From Bacillus nitratireducens (GTDB lineage: Bacteria > Bacillota > Bacilli > Bacillales > Bacillaceae_G): a stretch of 64,000 nucleotides of DNA. The notes under the pieces are model-generated. The model saw nothing but the letters and a program-made list of their open reading frames with translations, was not told the origin of the DNA and did no database searches. How positions within the stretch are numbered: position 1 is the first letter of the stretch; every line of letters begins with the position of its first letter. The stretch spans positions 24,131 through 88,130 of the forward strand of contig NZ_MAOC01000085.1 in assembly GCF_001884135.1 (NCBI RefSeq). Reading direction: 5' to 3'. The translations under genes were made by a program, and so were the position numbers. Positions 16,488 through 26,542 of the stretch are shown here, piece by piece.

Positions 16488-18158
16488 ATGAGCTGGACAA
16501 ATATATTTTTACTTGTTCAACTTGTTTTTGGTGTAATTGTCGGGTTGTACTTTTGGCATTTACTTCGAAATCAGCGAACACAAAAAGTTTCAATTGATCG
16601 AGAATCGAAAAAAGAATTAGAGCAGCTTCGTAAAATGCGTGAGGTTTCTTTAACAGAGCCACTTGCGGAAAAGGTGCGTCCTACATCCTTTTTAGACATT
16701 GTGGGGCAAGAAGACGGGATTAAGTCGTTAAAAGCGGCTCTTTGTGGTCCTAATCCGCAACATGTAATTATATATGGTCCGCCAGGTGTCGGAAAGACAG
16801 CGGCAGCACGCCTTGTATTAGAAGAAGCGAAACGAAATCCAAAATCTCCATTCCGTACGAATGCAACATTTATCGAACTTGATGCGACGACAGCTAGGTT
16901 TGATGAACGTGGTATTGCAGATCCTTTAATTGGTTCAGTCCATGATCCAATTTATCAAGGAGCGGGTGCAATGGGGCAAGCGGGTATCCCGCAGCCGAAA
17001 AAAGGGGCTGTAACAGATGCACATGGAGGCATTTTGTTTATTGATGAGATTGGTGAATTACATCCGATTCAAATGAACAAAATGTTAAAGGTGTTAGAAG
17101 ATCGGAAAGTATTTTTGGAAAGTGCGTACTATAGTGAAGAAAATTCGATGATTCCAACGTATATACACGATATCTTTCAAAAAGGTTTACCAGCCGATTT
17201 TCGCTTAGTTGGTGCAACGACGCGTTCGCCAGAGGAAATTCCTCCTGCAATTCGGTCGCGGTGTTTAGAAGTGTTCTTCCGGGAGTTAGAAACAGAAGAG
17301 ATTCAAAAAGTAGCGAAGAATGCAGCTGACAAAGTGGAAATGCAAATAGGTAAGAACGGTATTGAAATGATTGGAATGTATGCAAGAAATGGACGGGAAG
17401 CGATTAATCTCGTACAAATTTCTGCTGGTATGGCGATAAATGAAGAACGTCCTTTCATTAAAGATGAAGATATTGAGTGGGTTGTTCATTCGAGCCAACT
17501 TACACCAAGGTACGAAAAGCGCATTTATCCAATTCCAAGGATTGGTCTTGTGAACGGGCTTGCTGTATATGGACCGAATACAGGCGCTTTATTAGAAATT
17601 GAGGTAACAGCTATTCCTGCGAAAGATAAAGGATCAGTAAATGTAACTGGTATTGTCGAAGAGGAAAGTATTGGGAGTCAAACGAAATCAATCCGCCGTA
17701 AAAGTATGGCGAAAGGTTCTGTTGATAACGTATTAACAGTACTCCGTTCTCTAGATGTACTTCCAGAAGGCTATGATATACATATTAACTTTCCGGGCGG
17801 TATCCCGATTGATGGTCCTTCGGCGGGGATTGCTATGGCAACGGGTGTTTATTCAGCGGTGCATCGTACATATGTGAATAATGAAGTAGCGATGACAGGT
17901 GAAATAAGTATCCACGGAGAAGTGAAGCCTATTGGTGGTGTGTACGCAAAAATAAAAGCTGCGAAAAAAGCAGGGGCTAAGAAAGTCATTATTCCGGCTG
18001 AAAACATGCAACCATTTTTGTATACAATAAAGGGAATTGAAATCATTCCTGTCCGCAAATTAAAAGAAGTATTTGAATTAACATTTATGCAGGAAAATAT
18101 GCATCGTGAGATTGATGTACAGACTGCTTTGGACGAAACAGATGCACAATCAATGTAA
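16488..18158 (+). CDS. lonB: Forespore ATP-dependent protease LonB
   Basis: A Lon-type serine protease made in the forespore. 556 residues. Unlike LonA it lacks the large N-terminal substrate domain and begins with a membrane segment (about 5-25). The AAA+ module has Walker A GPPGVGKT and the protease domain has Ser445 (DGPSAG) and Lys488, 43 residues apart as in other Lon enzymes. ATG 16488 follows GGGAGGAAAT. A sigma-F promoter lies just upstream and a terminator follows, so it is transcribed separately from lonA. Confidence 0.95.
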   Translation: MSWTNIFLLVQLVFGVIVGLYFWHLLRNQRTQKVSIDRESKKELEQLRKMREVSLTEPLAEKVRPTSFLDIVGQEDGIKSLKAALCGPNPQHVIIYGPPGVGKTAAARLVLEEAKRNPKSPFRTNATFIELDATTARFDERGIADPLIGSVHDPIYQGAGAMGQAGIPQPKKGAVTDAHGGILFIDEIGELHPIQMNKMLKVLEDRKVFLESAYYSEENSMIPTYIHDIFQKGLPADFRLVGATTRSPEEIPPAIRSRCLEVFFRELETEEIQKVAKNAADKVEMQIGKNGIEMIGMYARNGREAINLVQISAGMAINEERPFIKDEDIEWVVHSSQLTPRYEKRIYPIPRIGLVNGLAVYGPNTGALLEIEVTAIPAKDKGSVNVTGIVEEESIGSQTKSIRRKSMAKGSVDNVLTVLRSLDVLPEGYDIHINFPGGIPIDGPSAGIAMATGVYSAVHRTYVNNEVAMTGEISIHGEVKPIGGVYAKIKAAKKAGAKKVIIPAENMQPFLYTIKGIEIIPVRKLKEVFELTFMQENMHREIDVQTALDETDAQSM

Positions 18159-18182
18159 GAATAAACGATAATAAAATTTGCC

Positions 18183-18223
18183 AGACTTCGTTTAAGTTTG
18201 TATGCTTAAGCGGAGTCTTTTTT
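18183..18223 (+). terminator. Rho-independent terminator of lonB
   Basis: A 14-base stem with G-U pairs (AGACTTCGTTTAAG with CTTAAGCGGAGTCT), followed by TTTTTT. Confidence 0.85.
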
Positions 18224-18341
18224 CTTTTCATAAGGGAGAAAAAACAAGATATTAACAATTGCGGATAATCTCTGCAATTGCATCTAGATGTATTGTAATA
18301 TAAAATAGTTGAACAGGAGTTTAATTTATTATGGAGGTGCT

Positions 18342-20672
18342 ATGTCTAGTATGAATACGAACGAAAGAATTGTGCCCCTCCTACCATTAAGAGGCGTTCT
18401 CGTATATCCAACGATGGTTCTGCATCTTGATGTAGGACGTGATAAATCGATACAAGCACTAGAGCAGGCGGCAATGGATGAAAATATCATCTTTTTAGCA
18501 ATGCAAAAAGAAATGAATATCGATGATCCGAAAGAAGATGACATATATAGTGTAGGTACAGTGGCGAAAGTGAAGCAGATGCTTAAATTGCCGAACGGTA
18601 CGCTTCGTGTCCTTGTGGAAGGTTTACATAGAGCAGAAGTAGTAGAGTTTATCGAAGAAGAAAATGTAGTGCAAGTTTCTATTAAAACGGTAACTGATGA
18701 AGTAGAAGATGATTTAGAAGAGAAAGCTCTTATGCGTACGTTACTGGAGCATTTCGAACAATATATTAAAGTTTCGAAAAAAGTTTCAAATGAAACATTT
18801 GCAACGGTAGCTGATGTAGAAGAACCGGGAAGACTAGCTGATTTAATTGCTTCTCACTTGCCGATTAAAACGAAGCAGAAACAAGAGATTTTAGAGATTG
18901 TGTCTGTAAAAGAACGACTACATACACTTATTTCAATTATTCAAGATGAACAAGAGTTGCTTAGCCTAGAAAAGAAAATTGGACAAAAAGTGAAACGTTC
19001 AATGGAGCGCACACAAAAAGAATATTTCTTACGTGAGCAAATGAAGGCGATTCAAACAGAACTTGGTGATAAAGAAGGTAAGGGCGGGGAAGTTGAAGAA
19101 CTTCGTGAGAAAATTGAACAGTCAGGAATGCCTGAAGAAACAATGAAGGCTGCGCTGAAAGAATTAGATCGTTATGAAAAGTTACCAGCAAGTTCTGCGG
19201 AGAGCGGTGTTATTCGCAATTATATTGACTGGTTATTAGCCCTTCCGTGGACAGAAGCGACAGAGGATATGATTGATCTTGTTCATTCTGAAGAGATTTT
19301 AAATAAAGATCATTACGGCCTTGAAAAAGTAAAAGAGCGAGTGCTTGAATATTTAGCTGTACAAAAATTGACTAACTCATTAAAAGGCCCTATTCTTTGT
19401 TTAGTAGGACCTCCTGGGGTCGGAAAAACTTCGTTAGCTCGTTCTATCGCAACATCATTGAATCGTAACTTTGTCCGTGTATCCCTTGGCGGTGTACGTG
19501 ATGAGTCTGAAATTCGTGGTCACCGCCGTACGTATGTTGGAGCAATGCCAGGACGCATTATTCAAGGTATGAAAAAGGCGAAAACAGTTAATCCAGTCTT
19601 CTTATTAGATGAGATTGATAAAATGTCTAACGATTTCCGTGGAGATCCATCAGCAGCATTACTTGAAGTGTTAGATCCAGAACAAAACCATAACTTTAGT
19701 GATCATTACATTGAAGAGCCATATGATCTATCGAAAGTTATGTTTGTAGCAACTGCTAATACACTTTCAAGTATTCCAGGTCCGTTGCTTGACCGTATGG
19801 AAATTATTTCGATTGCTGGCTATACAGAACTTGAAAAGGTGCACATTGCTCGTGAACATTTACTGCCGAAACAATTAAAAGAGCATGGCTTACGAAAAGG
19901 TAATTTACAAGTACGTGATGAAGCGCTTCTTGAAATTATTCGTTATTATACACGTGAGGCTGGTGTTCGTACACTAGAGCGTCAAATTGCAAAAGTTTGT
20001 CGTAAAGCAGCAAAAATCATTGTTACAGCAGAACGCAAGCGCATTGTTGTAACGGAGAAAAATGTTGTTGATTTACTTGGTAAGCACATATTCCGTTACG
20101 GACAAGCTGAGAAGACAGACCAAGTTGGTATGGCGACTGGTTTAGCTTACACAGCAGCTGGTGGTGATACACTTGCTATTGAAGTGTCTGTAGCGCCAGG
20201 TAAAGGGAAATTAATTTTAACAGGGAAACTTGGGGATGTTATGAAAGAATCAGCACAAGCAGCGTTTAGCTATATTCGTTCTCGTGCAGAAGAGCTGCAG
20301 ATCGATCCGAATTTCCATGAGAAAAATGATATTCATATTCATGTTCCAGAAGGAGCAGTTCCAAAAGATGGACCGTCAGCAGGTATTACGATGGCAACGG
20401 CACTTATTTCGGCACTAACAGGTATTCCTGTAAGTAAAGAAGTAGGTATGACAGGTGAAATTACACTTCGTGGTCGTGTATTACCAATTGGTGGTTTAAA
20501 AGAAAAAACATTAAGTGCTCACCGCGCAGGCTTAACAAAAATTATTTTGCCAGCAGAAAACGAGAAAGATTTAGATGATATTCCAGAGAGCGTAAAAGAA
20601 AACCTTACGTTTGTGCTTGCATCTCATTTAGACGAAGTATTGGAGCACGCATTAGTAGGAGTGAAACAATGA
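18342..20672 (+). CDS. lon: ATP-dependent protease LonA
   Basis: The housekeeping Lon protease, degrading misfolded and regulatory proteins in the cytosol. 776 residues: N-terminal substrate domain ([20 protein letters not shown] at the start, about 1-310), AAA+ domain with Walker A GPPGVGKT, and the protease domain with the Ser679 (KDGPSAG) and Lys722 dyad. ATG 18342 is preferred to the in-frame TTG at 18309 because GGAGGTGC lies just before it. Its last four bases overlap the start of ysxC, so the two are coupled. Inverted AATTGC/GCAATT repeats upstream (18257-18279) may be regulatory. Confidence 0.97.
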   Translation: MSSMNTNERIVPLLPLRGVLVYPTMVLHLDVGRDKSIQALEQAAMDENIIFLAMQKEMNIDDPKEDDIYSVGTVAKVKQMLKLPNGTLRVLVEGLHRAEVVEFIEEENVVQVSIKTVTDEVEDDLEEKALMRTLLEHFEQYIKVSKKVSNETFATVADVEEPGRLADLIASHLPIKTKQKQEILEIVSVKERLHTLISIIQDEQELLSLEKKIGQKVKRSMERTQKEYFLREQMKAIQTELGDKEGKGGEVEELREKIEQSGMPEETMKAALKELDRYEKLPASSAESGVIRNYIDWLLALPWTEATEDMIDLVHSEEILNKDHYGLEKVKERVLEYLAVQKLTNSLKGPILCLVGPPGVGKTSLARSIATSLNRNFVRVSLGGVRDESEIRGHRRTYVGAMPGRIIQGMKKAKTVNPVFLLDEIDKMSNDFRGDPSAALLEVLDPEQNHNFSDHYIEEPYDLSKVMFVATANTLSSIPGPLLDRMEIISIAGYTELEKVHIAREHLLPKQLKEHGLRKGNLQVRDEALLEIIRYYTREAGVRTLERQIAKVCRKAAKIIVTAERKRIVVTEKNVVDLLGKHIFRYGQAEKTDQVGMATGLAYTAAGGDTLAIEVSVAPGKGKLILTGKLGDVMKESAQAAFSYIRSRAEELQIDPNFHEKNDIHIHVPEGAVPKDGPSAGITMATALISALTGIPVSKEVGMTGEITLRGRVLPIGGLKEKTLSAHRAGLTKIILPAENEKDLDDIPESVKENLTFVLASHLDEVLEHALVGVKQ

Positions 20673-21265
20673 AAGTAACAAAAGCAGATATTGTAATTAG
20701 TGCGGTTAAACCAGAACAATATCCAGACAGTGATTTACCAGAAATTGCATTAGCAGGTCGTTCGAATGTCGGGAAGTCTTCCTTCATTAATAAAATTTTA
20801 AATCGTAAAAAGTTAGTACGTATTTCTTCTAAACCAGGAAAAACGCAAACGCTGAACTTTTTCTTAATCAATGAAATGATGCATTTTGTTGACGTTCCAG
20901 GTTATGGATATGCGAAAGTATCTAAAACGGAGCGCGCGGCATGGGGCAAGATGATTGAAACGTACTTTACAACACGTGAGCAATTAGACGCAGCTGTATT
21001 AGTAGTTGATTTACGTCACCAACCAACAAAAGATGACGTGATGATGTATGATTTCTTAAAGCATTATGAAATCCCAACAATTATTATTGCAACGAAAGCT
21101 GATAAAATTCCGAAAGGGAAATGGCAAAAGCATTTAAAAGTTGTAAAAGAAACGCTTGCTGTTGAAATTGGCGATGAAATCGTTCTATTCTCTTCTGAAA
21201 CAGGACTTGGAAAAGAAGAGGCATGGAAAGCAATTCATAAAATGACAAAAACAAAAAACGCGTGA
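20669..21265 (+). CDS. ysxC: Ribosome-assembly GTPase YsxC/EngB
   Basis: An essential GTP-binding protein of the EngB/YihA family that acts in large-subunit assembly. 198 residues. G1 is [10 protein letters not shown]3 is [10 protein letters not shown]4 is TKADK, and the G5-like SSETGLG follows. It overlaps the end of lonA by four bases (ATGA), as in B. subtilis, so it is translationally coupled. The stop codon lies within the terminator stem. Confidence 0.96.
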   Translation: MKVTKADIVISAVKPEQYPDSDLPEIALAGRSNVGKSSFINKILNRKKLVRISSKPGKTQTLNFFLINEMMHFVDVPGYGYAKVSKTERAAWGKMIETYFTTREQLDAAVLVVDLRHQPTKDDVMMYDFLKHYEIPTIIIATKADKIPKGKWQKHLKVVKETLAVEIGDEIVLFSSETGLGKEEAWKAIHKMTKTKNA

Positions 21266-21287
21266 CGAATGTCGCGCGTTTTTTTTA
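21255..21287 (+). terminator. Rho-independent terminator of lon-ysxC
   Basis: A 12-base stem AAAACGCGTGAC with GTCGCGCGTTTT (one T-G pair), GAAT loop, long T run. Confidence 0.9.
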
Positions 21288-21299
21288 TTTACTAAATTT

Positions 21300-21716
21300 T
21301 TAGCGTACGTTTAATGTTACTTCAATATTCCCTCGTGTTGCTTTAGAGTACGGACACACCCCGTGAGCAGCTTCTACAAGTTCTTGTGCTTCTGCATGAG
21401 AAACGCCAGCGACATGTACATCAAGTACAGCAGATAGACCGAAACCACCATCTGTATCTTTTCCGATAGAAACGTGAGCAGTTACTTCTGTACTTTCCAC
21501 CTTCACACGTTTTGTACGAATGACAAGTTGTAATGCACTATCAAAGCAAGCTGCATAACCAGCAGCAAATAGTTGTTCTGGATTTGTTGCCTCTCCGCCT
21601 GCGCCACCTAGTGCTTTCGGCATTTTTACATCAAGATTTAATATGCCATCATTTGAAACTACCTTACCGTTTCTTCCACCTGTTGCTGTTACTGAAGCAG
21701 TATATAATTTATCCAT
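21300..21716 (-). CDS. ohr: Organic hydroperoxide resistance protein Ohr
   Basis: A thiol peroxidase of the Ohr/OsmC family that reduces organic hydroperoxides. 138 residues. The two catalytic cysteines are Cys57 (AACFDS) and Cys121 (GVCPYSKATRGN). It lies 2 bases downstream of ohrR on the same strand, so the two form an operon; its ribosome site AGAAAGGGGAA is inside the end of ohrR. Confidence 0.95.
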   Translation of the reverse strand: MDKLYTASVTATGGRNGKVVSNDGILNLDVKMPKALGGAGGEATNPEQLFAAGYAACFDSALQLVIRTKRVKVESTEVTAHVSIGKDTDGGFGLSAVLDVHVAGVSHAEAQELVEAAHGVCPYSKATRGNIEVTLNVR

Positions 21717-21718
21717 GT

Positions 21719-22171
21719 TTATTCCCCTTTTCTATCATTTAGTGTTTTCATTGTTTCAATTAATTTATTTAATTGGATTAATAAAGAACGATATTCTTGC
21801 TCTGTAATTCCTAAATTTGTAGCCATCGTTGTCGGTAATGAACAAGCCTTTTCTTTTAAATCTTTACCTTGTTCTGTTAATTCAATACAAACTTTTCGCT
21901 CGTCTTCTTTTGAGCGAACACGTTTTACAAGTTTTAATGATTCCATTCGTTTTAACATAGGTGTTAACGTACCGGAATCTAAAAATAGACGTTCTCCAAT
22001 TTCTTTCACTGTTAGTCCATCTTGCTCCCATAGTACGAGTAAAGTAATGTACTGGGGATACGTAATACCCATCTCTTCTAAATATGGTCGATAAAAGCGG
22101 GTAACTTCTTTAGAACAGGCGTAAATAGAAAAACAAAGTTGGTTATCTAGATGTAAAGAATTTTCTGTCAT
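21719..22171 (-). CDS. ohrR: Peroxide-sensing MarR-family repressor OhrR
   Basis: Represses the ohr operon until its reactive cysteine is oxidised by organic hydroperoxides. About 150 residues from the ATG at 22171, which follows AGGAGGGAG; an in-frame GTG 30 bases upstream lies inside the operator and has no ribosome site. The sensing cysteine is in DNQLCFSIYAC (Cys13), with another cysteine five residues on. The winged helix includes LTVKEIGERLFLDSGTLTPMLKRME. Operator and promoter are visible directly upstream. Confidence 0.93.
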   Translation of the reverse strand: MTENSLHLDNQLCFSIYACSKEVTRFYRPYLEEMGITYPQYITLLVLWEQDGLTVKEIGERLFLDSGTLTPMLKRMESLKLVKRVRSKEDERKVCIELTEQGKDLKEKACSLPTTMATNLGITEQEYRSLLIQLNKLIETMKTLNDRKGE

Positions 22172-22186
22172 ACATAACTCCCTCCT

Positions 22187-22210
22187 AATTAAGTTGTGCA
22201 CAATTTAATT
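22187..22210 (-). promoter_or_regulatory. OhrR-type operator
   Basis: A 24-base palindrome with 11 of 12 pairs matched, core TTGTGCACAA, between the -10 and the ribosome site of ohrR. Position and symmetry fit autoregulation by OhrR. Confidence 0.75.
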
Positions 22211-22220
22211 TTGTAAAATC

Positions 22221-22249
22221 AATATAACTAAAAAGAAATACAATGTCAA
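22221..22249 (-). promoter_or_regulatory. Sigma-A promoter of ohrR-ohr
   Basis: On the minus strand TTGACA (22249-22244) and TATATT (22226-22221) are 17 bases apart. Confidence 0.75.
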
Positions 22250-22413
22250 ATGCATTGCATTGAGAAAGTGAGAACTATATTTTGGAACAATCATACATAT
22301 TTTCCTTCATGATGAAAGAAGATAGAAAAGATGATGTTATAATTAATATGGAATAGTTTCCATCACTTGATTATGAGGACTTTTTTTGGTAACGTACAAA
22401 TAGAGTTGTTATT

Positions 22414-22428
22414 TTATAATCATTATAA
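22414..22428 (+). promoter_or_regulatory. PerR box upstream of hemA
   Basis: TTATAATCATTATAA is an exact match to the PerR operator consensus TTATAATNATTATAA. hemA is a PerR target in B. subtilis. An extended -10 (TGTTATAAT, 22335-22343) lies upstream; 22172-22587 holds no gene. Confidence 0.85.
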
Positions 22429-22587
22429 AGTAGAGAGTTCTTTATTAATTTTACTGAAGCTCCTTTATTACATATGGAGAATAAATAAAAAATAATCAGT
22501 TGTTCACACGATTGTCAGATTCATAAGAGGAAAGTTGTATTATGATAGTAGATAAAGTGATAAAACGGGTGAAGGGGGACATGCTGC

Positions 22588-23922
22588 GTGCATATTCTTG
22601 TTGTTAGTGTAAATTATCGAACAGCCCCTGTAGAATTTCGTGAGAAACTCACATTTCAGGCAGCAGAGCTAGAGCAAGCAATGACTACATTACAAAACCA
22701 AAAGAGCGTGTTAGAAAATGTCATTGTATCAACTTGTAATCGCACTGAAATTTACGCTGTTGTCGATCAATTACACACGGGACGGTATTACATTAAGAAG
22801 TTTTTAGCTGATTGGTTTCAGCTTGAAATAGAAGAAGTCGCACCATACTTGTCTATTTTTGAACAAGATGGCGCAATAGATCATTTATTCCGCGTAACGT
22901 GCGGTTTAGATTCTATGGTTGTTGGAGAGACGCAAATTTTAGGTCAAATAAAAGATAGCTTTTTAGAAGCACAACAAGTAAAAGCGACAGGTACAATTTT
23001 TAATGAGTTGTTTAAGCAAGTGGTTACGTTAGCAAAACGTGCGCACTCAGAAACAACGATTGGTGGAAGTGCGATGTCTGTTAGTTATGCTGCTGTTGAG
23101 CTCGGAAAGAAAATATTTGGCGATTTAACAGATTGCCATGTACTTATTCTTGGTGCTGGTAAGATGGGTGAACTTGCACTGCAAAACTTATACGGAAGCG
23201 GTGCTCGTAAAGTAACAGTTATGAATAGGACGCTTACGAAAGCGGAAGTAATGGCTGAGAAATATATGGGACATGCAAAGCCTTTAAGTGAATTGCAATG
23301 TGCATTATTAGAAGCAGATATTTTAATTAGTTCAACGGGTGCATCAGAATATGTCATTACGAAAGAAATGATGACGAAAGTAGAGAGAATGCGCTCTGGT
23401 CGTCCGTTATTTATGGTTGATATTGCAGTGCCACGTGATATTGATCCTGCGATTGACGAATTAGAAGGCTCTTTCTTATATGATATCGACGATCTGCAAG
23501 GTGTAGTTGAAGCAAACCGTGCTGAACGTTTAAAAGAAGCAGAGAAAATTCAATTTATGATTGAAGAGGAAATGGTTTTATTTAAAACGTGGTTAAGTAC
23601 GCTTGGTGTTGTGCCGTTAATATCGGCTCTTCGTGATAAAGCGCTAGCAATTCAAAGTGATACGATGGAAAGCCTTGAGCGAAAAATACCAAACCTAAGT
23701 GATCGTGAGAAAAAGGTAATTAGTAAGCATACGAAAAGTATTATTAACCAATTATTAAAAGACCCAATTTTAGTAGCAAAAGAAATAGCTGCAGAAGAGG
23801 GAGCGCCGGAAAAACTAGCTTTATTTGCGAAGATTTTTGATTTAGAAGTGGAAGAAGTAGAGAGTCGTGCGGAAGAAGTAGAACATAAAAGAGTGTGGAC
23901 ACCATCCGTTCCATCTTTATAA
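22588..23922 (+). CDS. hemA: Glutamyl-tRNA reductase
   Basis: First committed step of C5-pathway haem synthesis: NADPH reduces glutamyl-tRNA to glutamate-1-semialdehyde. 444 residues. Catalytic Cys50 lies in [15 protein letters not shown]-type substrate-site residues ([17 protein letters not shown]) and the nucleotide-binding [13 protein letters not shown] follow; the C-terminal helices form the dimer domain. The start is GTG 22588 after GAAGGGGGA; the nearby ATG 22581 is out of frame. It heads hemAXCD(B)L and lies downstream of a perfect PerR box, tying haem supply to peroxide stress and metal status. Confidence 0.96.
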   Translation: MHILVVSVNYRTAPVEFREKLTFQAAELEQAMTTLQNQKSVLENVIVSTCNRTEIYAVVDQLHTGRYYIKKFLADWFQLEIEEVAPYLSIFEQDGAIDHLFRVTCGLDSMVVGETQILGQIKDSFLEAQQVKATGTIFNELFKQVVTLAKRAHSETTIGGSAMSVSYAAVELGKKIFGDLTDCHVLILGAGKMGELALQNLYGSGARKVTVMNRTLTKAEVMAEKYMGHAKPLSELQCALLEADILISSTGASEYVITKEMMTKVERMRSGRPLFMVDIAVPRDIDPAIDELEGSFLYDIDDLQGVVEANRAERLKEAEKIQFMIEEEMVLFKTWLSTLGVVPLISALRDKALAIQSDTMESLERKIPNLSDREKKVISKHTKSIINQLLKDPILVAKEIAAEEGAPEKLALFAKIFDLEVEEVESRAEEVEHKRVWTPSVPSL

Positions 23923-23939
23923 TTTGGAAGGATGATCGG

Positions 23940-24773
23940 ATGAGTTTTTTAAATAACAGTATTATTTATCATATTGCAATTATTTTATATGCTTGTAGCA
24001 TTAGTTTATATTTTATAGATTATTTCCAAAGTAACCGAAAGGCGAACCGATTTGCTTTTTGGTTACTTTCGATTGTATGGGTATTGCAGTCTATTTTTAT
24101 GTTGCTTAGGGCGACAGATTCAGAAACGAATCCCATTTTAACTTTATTATCAGGGATTTATTTTTATGTTTGGTTATTGATTACGATGTCGTTAGTAATA
24201 AATCGATTTATGCGCGTTGACTTTTTAGTCTTTTTTACAAATGTTGTTGCATTTGGCGTAAGCGCTTTTTCGATTTTTACACCGCTCGGAAAGATGTCGC
24301 CAGTACTTGCAGAGCAATTGGTTTCAGAACTTGTATACGTGCATGTCGGAATGGCGATTATTTCTTATGCAACGTTTACTGTATCGTTTATTTTTTCTAT
24401 TATGTATTTACTGCAATATCGCCTATTAAAAAAGAAAAAGTGGAATGCGAGATTAAGAAGGTTAGGGAATTTGCCGAAGCTTGAATCTACGTCTTTCGGA
24501 TTAAATTTATTTTCTGTTCCATTCTTCTTACTAGCAATTTTATTAGGATGTATATGGGGATATACAAAATTGGACAATTTCCATTGGTATGATACGAAAG
24601 TAATTGGTTCGTTTGTTGTTCTATTTGTATATTGTGCGGGCTTGTATTTACGAGCGGCAGATGTGCTGCAAGGGAAGAAAATTGTACTGTGGAATGTAGG
24701 GGCATTTCTCGTAATGCTAGTTAACATTTTTCTATTAAGTAGTTTATCTAATTTCCACTTTTGGTATTTATAA
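23940..24773 (+). CDS. hemX: HemX, membrane protein of the hem operon
   Basis: A 277-residue integral membrane protein with about eight hydrophobic segments, of the cytochrome c assembly (CcsA/ResC-like) family. In B. subtilis HemX lowers the amount of HemA, so it is a regulator rather than an enzyme. ATG 23940 follows GGAAGGATG; the open frame continues upstream into hemA but those codons are not likely to be used. It lies 17 bases after hemA and 15 before hemC. Confidence 0.93.
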   Translation: MSFLNNSIIYHIAIILYACSISLYFIDYFQSNRKANRFAFWLLSIVWVLQSIFMLLRATDSETNPILTLLSGIYFYVWLLITMSLVINRFMRVDFLVFFTNVVAFGVSAFSIFTPLGKMSPVLAEQLVSELVYVHVGMAIISYATFTVSFIFSIMYLLQYRLLKKKKWNARLRRLGNLPKLESTSFGLNLFSVPFFLLAILLGCIWGYTKLDNFHWYDTKVIGSFVVLFVYCAGLYLRAADVLQGKKIVLWNVGAFLVMLVNIFLLSSLSNFHFWYL

Positions 24774-24788
24774 TGAGGAGAGAGAATT

Positions 24789-25718
24789 ATGCGCAAAATT
24801 ATTGTAGGTTCACGAAAGAGTAAACTAGCATTAACACAAACAAACTGGTTTATTGATCAGTTAAAAGCACTTGGTTTACCATATGAATTTGAAGTGAAAG
24901 AAATTGTCACTAAAGGTGATGTGATTTTAGATGTTACTCTTTCAAAAGTAGGCGGAAAAGGTTTGTTCGTTAAAGAAATTGAACATGCGTTACTTACGAA
25001 AGAAATCGATATGGCTGTACATAGTATGAAAGATATGCCAGCCGTACTTCCAGAAGGATTAATGATTGGTTGTACACCAAAGCGTGTTGACCCTCGTGAT
25101 GCTTTTATTTCTAAAAGCGGAGAATCGTTTAAAGATTTAGCGGAAGGTGCGATTTTAGGAACGAGTAGTTTAAGACGTAGTGCACAATTATTAGCTGCGA
25201 GACCAGATTTACAAGTGAAATGGATTCGCGGAAATATTGATACACGCTTACGTAAGTTAAAAGATGAAGATTACGATGCAATTATTTTAGCGACGGCTGG
25301 ATTACAAAGAATGGGCTGGGACGATGAAGTTATTACAGAACATTTAGATGAAACGTTATGTGTACCAGCTGTAGGACAAGGTGCATTAGCGATTGAATGT
25401 CGTGAGGACGATAAGGATTTACTTCAGTTGTTAGCACATATGAATGATGCAGTAACAGAAAGAACAGTGGCTGCTGAACGAGTATTTCTTCATAAACTTG
25501 AAGGTGGATGCCAAGTTCCAATCGCTGGATATGCAACTCTTAAAGAAGACGATGCAATCGAATTAACAGCGCTTGTCGGTTCTATGGACGGTTCTGTTTT
25601 GTTGAAAGAGACAGTAGTAGGCACTGATCCGAAGCAAGTTGGATTAGAGGCTGCGGACCGTTTAATTAAACAAGGAGCAAAAGAGCTCATCCTTGCTGCA
25701 AATAAGGAGCAACAATAA
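24789..25718 (+). CDS. hemC: Porphobilinogen deaminase (hydroxymethylbilane synthase)
   Basis: Joins four porphobilinogens into hydroxymethylbilane. 309 residues. The dipyrromethane cofactor cysteine is Cys241 in [13 protein letters not shown]; the arginine-rich substrate site [12 protein letters not shown] and [13 protein letters not shown] are intact. ATG 24789 follows GAGGAGAG. hemD begins 2 bases after its stop. Confidence 0.97.
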   Translation: MRKIIVGSRKSKLALTQTNWFIDQLKALGLPYEFEVKEIVTKGDVILDVTLSKVGGKGLFVKEIEHALLTKEIDMAVHSMKDMPAVLPEGLMIGCTPKRVDPRDAFISKSGESFKDLAEGAILGTSSLRRSAQLLAARPDLQVKWIRGNIDTRLRKLKDEDYDAIILATAGLQRMGWDDEVITEHLDETLCVPAVGQGALAIECREDDKDLLQLLAHMNDAVTERTVAAERVFLHKLEGGCQVPIAGYATLKEDDAIELTALVGSMDGSVLLKETVVGTDPKQVGLEAADRLIKQGAKELILAANKEQQ

Positions 25719-25720
25719 AT

Positions 25721-26473
25721 ATGAACGCTCTCGCTGGCAAAACAGTATTGATTACACGTGCCCAGCACCAAGCGAAACAAATGAGTGTAGCAGTGAAAGA
25801 AAGGAGCGGAATTCCATTGGAAATTCCGCTTTTGCGTATGGAAGGTATGTCTCATCGGCAAATTCAACATATAGCAGGGCAGCTACATTCGTATGACTGG
25901 GTTATTTTTACGAGTAAAAATGGGGTAGCTTTTTTTCTAGATAGTTTGAGAAAGAAGCTCCCCGGAACGATTAAAATTGCTGCAGTAGGCGTGAAAACAA
26001 AGTTAGAGCTAGAAAAGCGAGGCTATCAAGTAGATTTTGTTCCCACTGCATTTGTTGCAGAAGTATTTGCAGAAGAGTTTGTAAAAAAACTAAGTGGAAA
26101 CGAATGTATTTTATTTCCGAAAGGGAATTTAGCAAGAGATGTAATTCCAGTTACACTTCGGGAAAGAGGTGTTTCTCTAGAGGAGCTAATCGTATACGGT
26201 ACGAAAGTAAATGTAGAGAAAAAGCAAGAGCTTATAGCAGCGTTGAAGTTAGGGAAAGTAGACATTATTACATTTACGAGCCCTTCAACTGTCACTAGTT
26301 TTGTTCGTTTACTTGAGGGTACAAACTGGAGAGAATGGACAAAAAAATGTACAATTGCCTGTATAGGGCCTATTACGGAAAAAGAGGCGAGCCTTTATTT
26401 TTCGCATGTTATTGTGCCAAAAGAGTACACCGTAGAAGCATTGCTGCAATGCATTTGTGAATCTATAAAGTGA
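25721..26473 (+). CDS. hemD: Uroporphyrinogen-III synthase, end shaped by a bcr1-type repeat
   Basis: Closes hydroxymethylbilane with inversion of ring D to uroporphyrinogen III. 250 residues; sequence conservation is low in this family, but the FTSKNGVAFF, LFPKGNLARDVIP and ITFTSPSTVTSF segments and the place after hemC identify it. B. subtilis HemD is about 262 residues. The last codons (ATA AAG TGA) come from the ATAAA flank and the first bases of a 44-base repeat, so the natural C-terminus has been replaced or trimmed slightly; the core domains are complete. Confidence 0.93.
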   Translation: MNALAGKTVLITRAQHQAKQMSVAVKERSGIPLEIPLLRMEGMSHRQIQHIAGQLHSYDWVIFTSKNGVAFFLDSLRKKLPGTIKIAAVGVKTKLELEKRGYQVDFVPTAFVAEVFAEEFVKKLSGNECILFPKGNLARDVIPVTLRERGVSLEELIVYGTKVNVEKKQELIAALKLGKVDIITFTSPSTVTSFVRLLEGTNWREWTKKCTIACIGPITEKEASLYFSHVIVPKEYTVEALLQCICESIK

Positions 26474-26518
26474 AACTTTAATTAGTGGGGTCTTACTGCC
26501 CGCAAATAGCGGGATAAA
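26465..26518 (-). mobile_element. bcr1-type repeat, copy B (internally deleted, 44 bases)
   Basis: Element 26470-26513 is flanked by perfect ATAAA copies (26465-26469 and 26514-26518; TTTAT on the element strand). Only the two ends remain, the CCCGCTATTTGCGGG end and the AAAGTTTCAC end; the middle is missing. It separates hemD from hemB. Confidence 0.75.
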
Positions 26519-26542
26519 ATAAAAGAATGGGGATAGAAATCT

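Noticed and set aside
18278-18306. TTGCAT-17-TAAAAT as a lonA promoter
   Set aside because: The -35 is poor; other arrangements in this AT-rich stretch fit as well.
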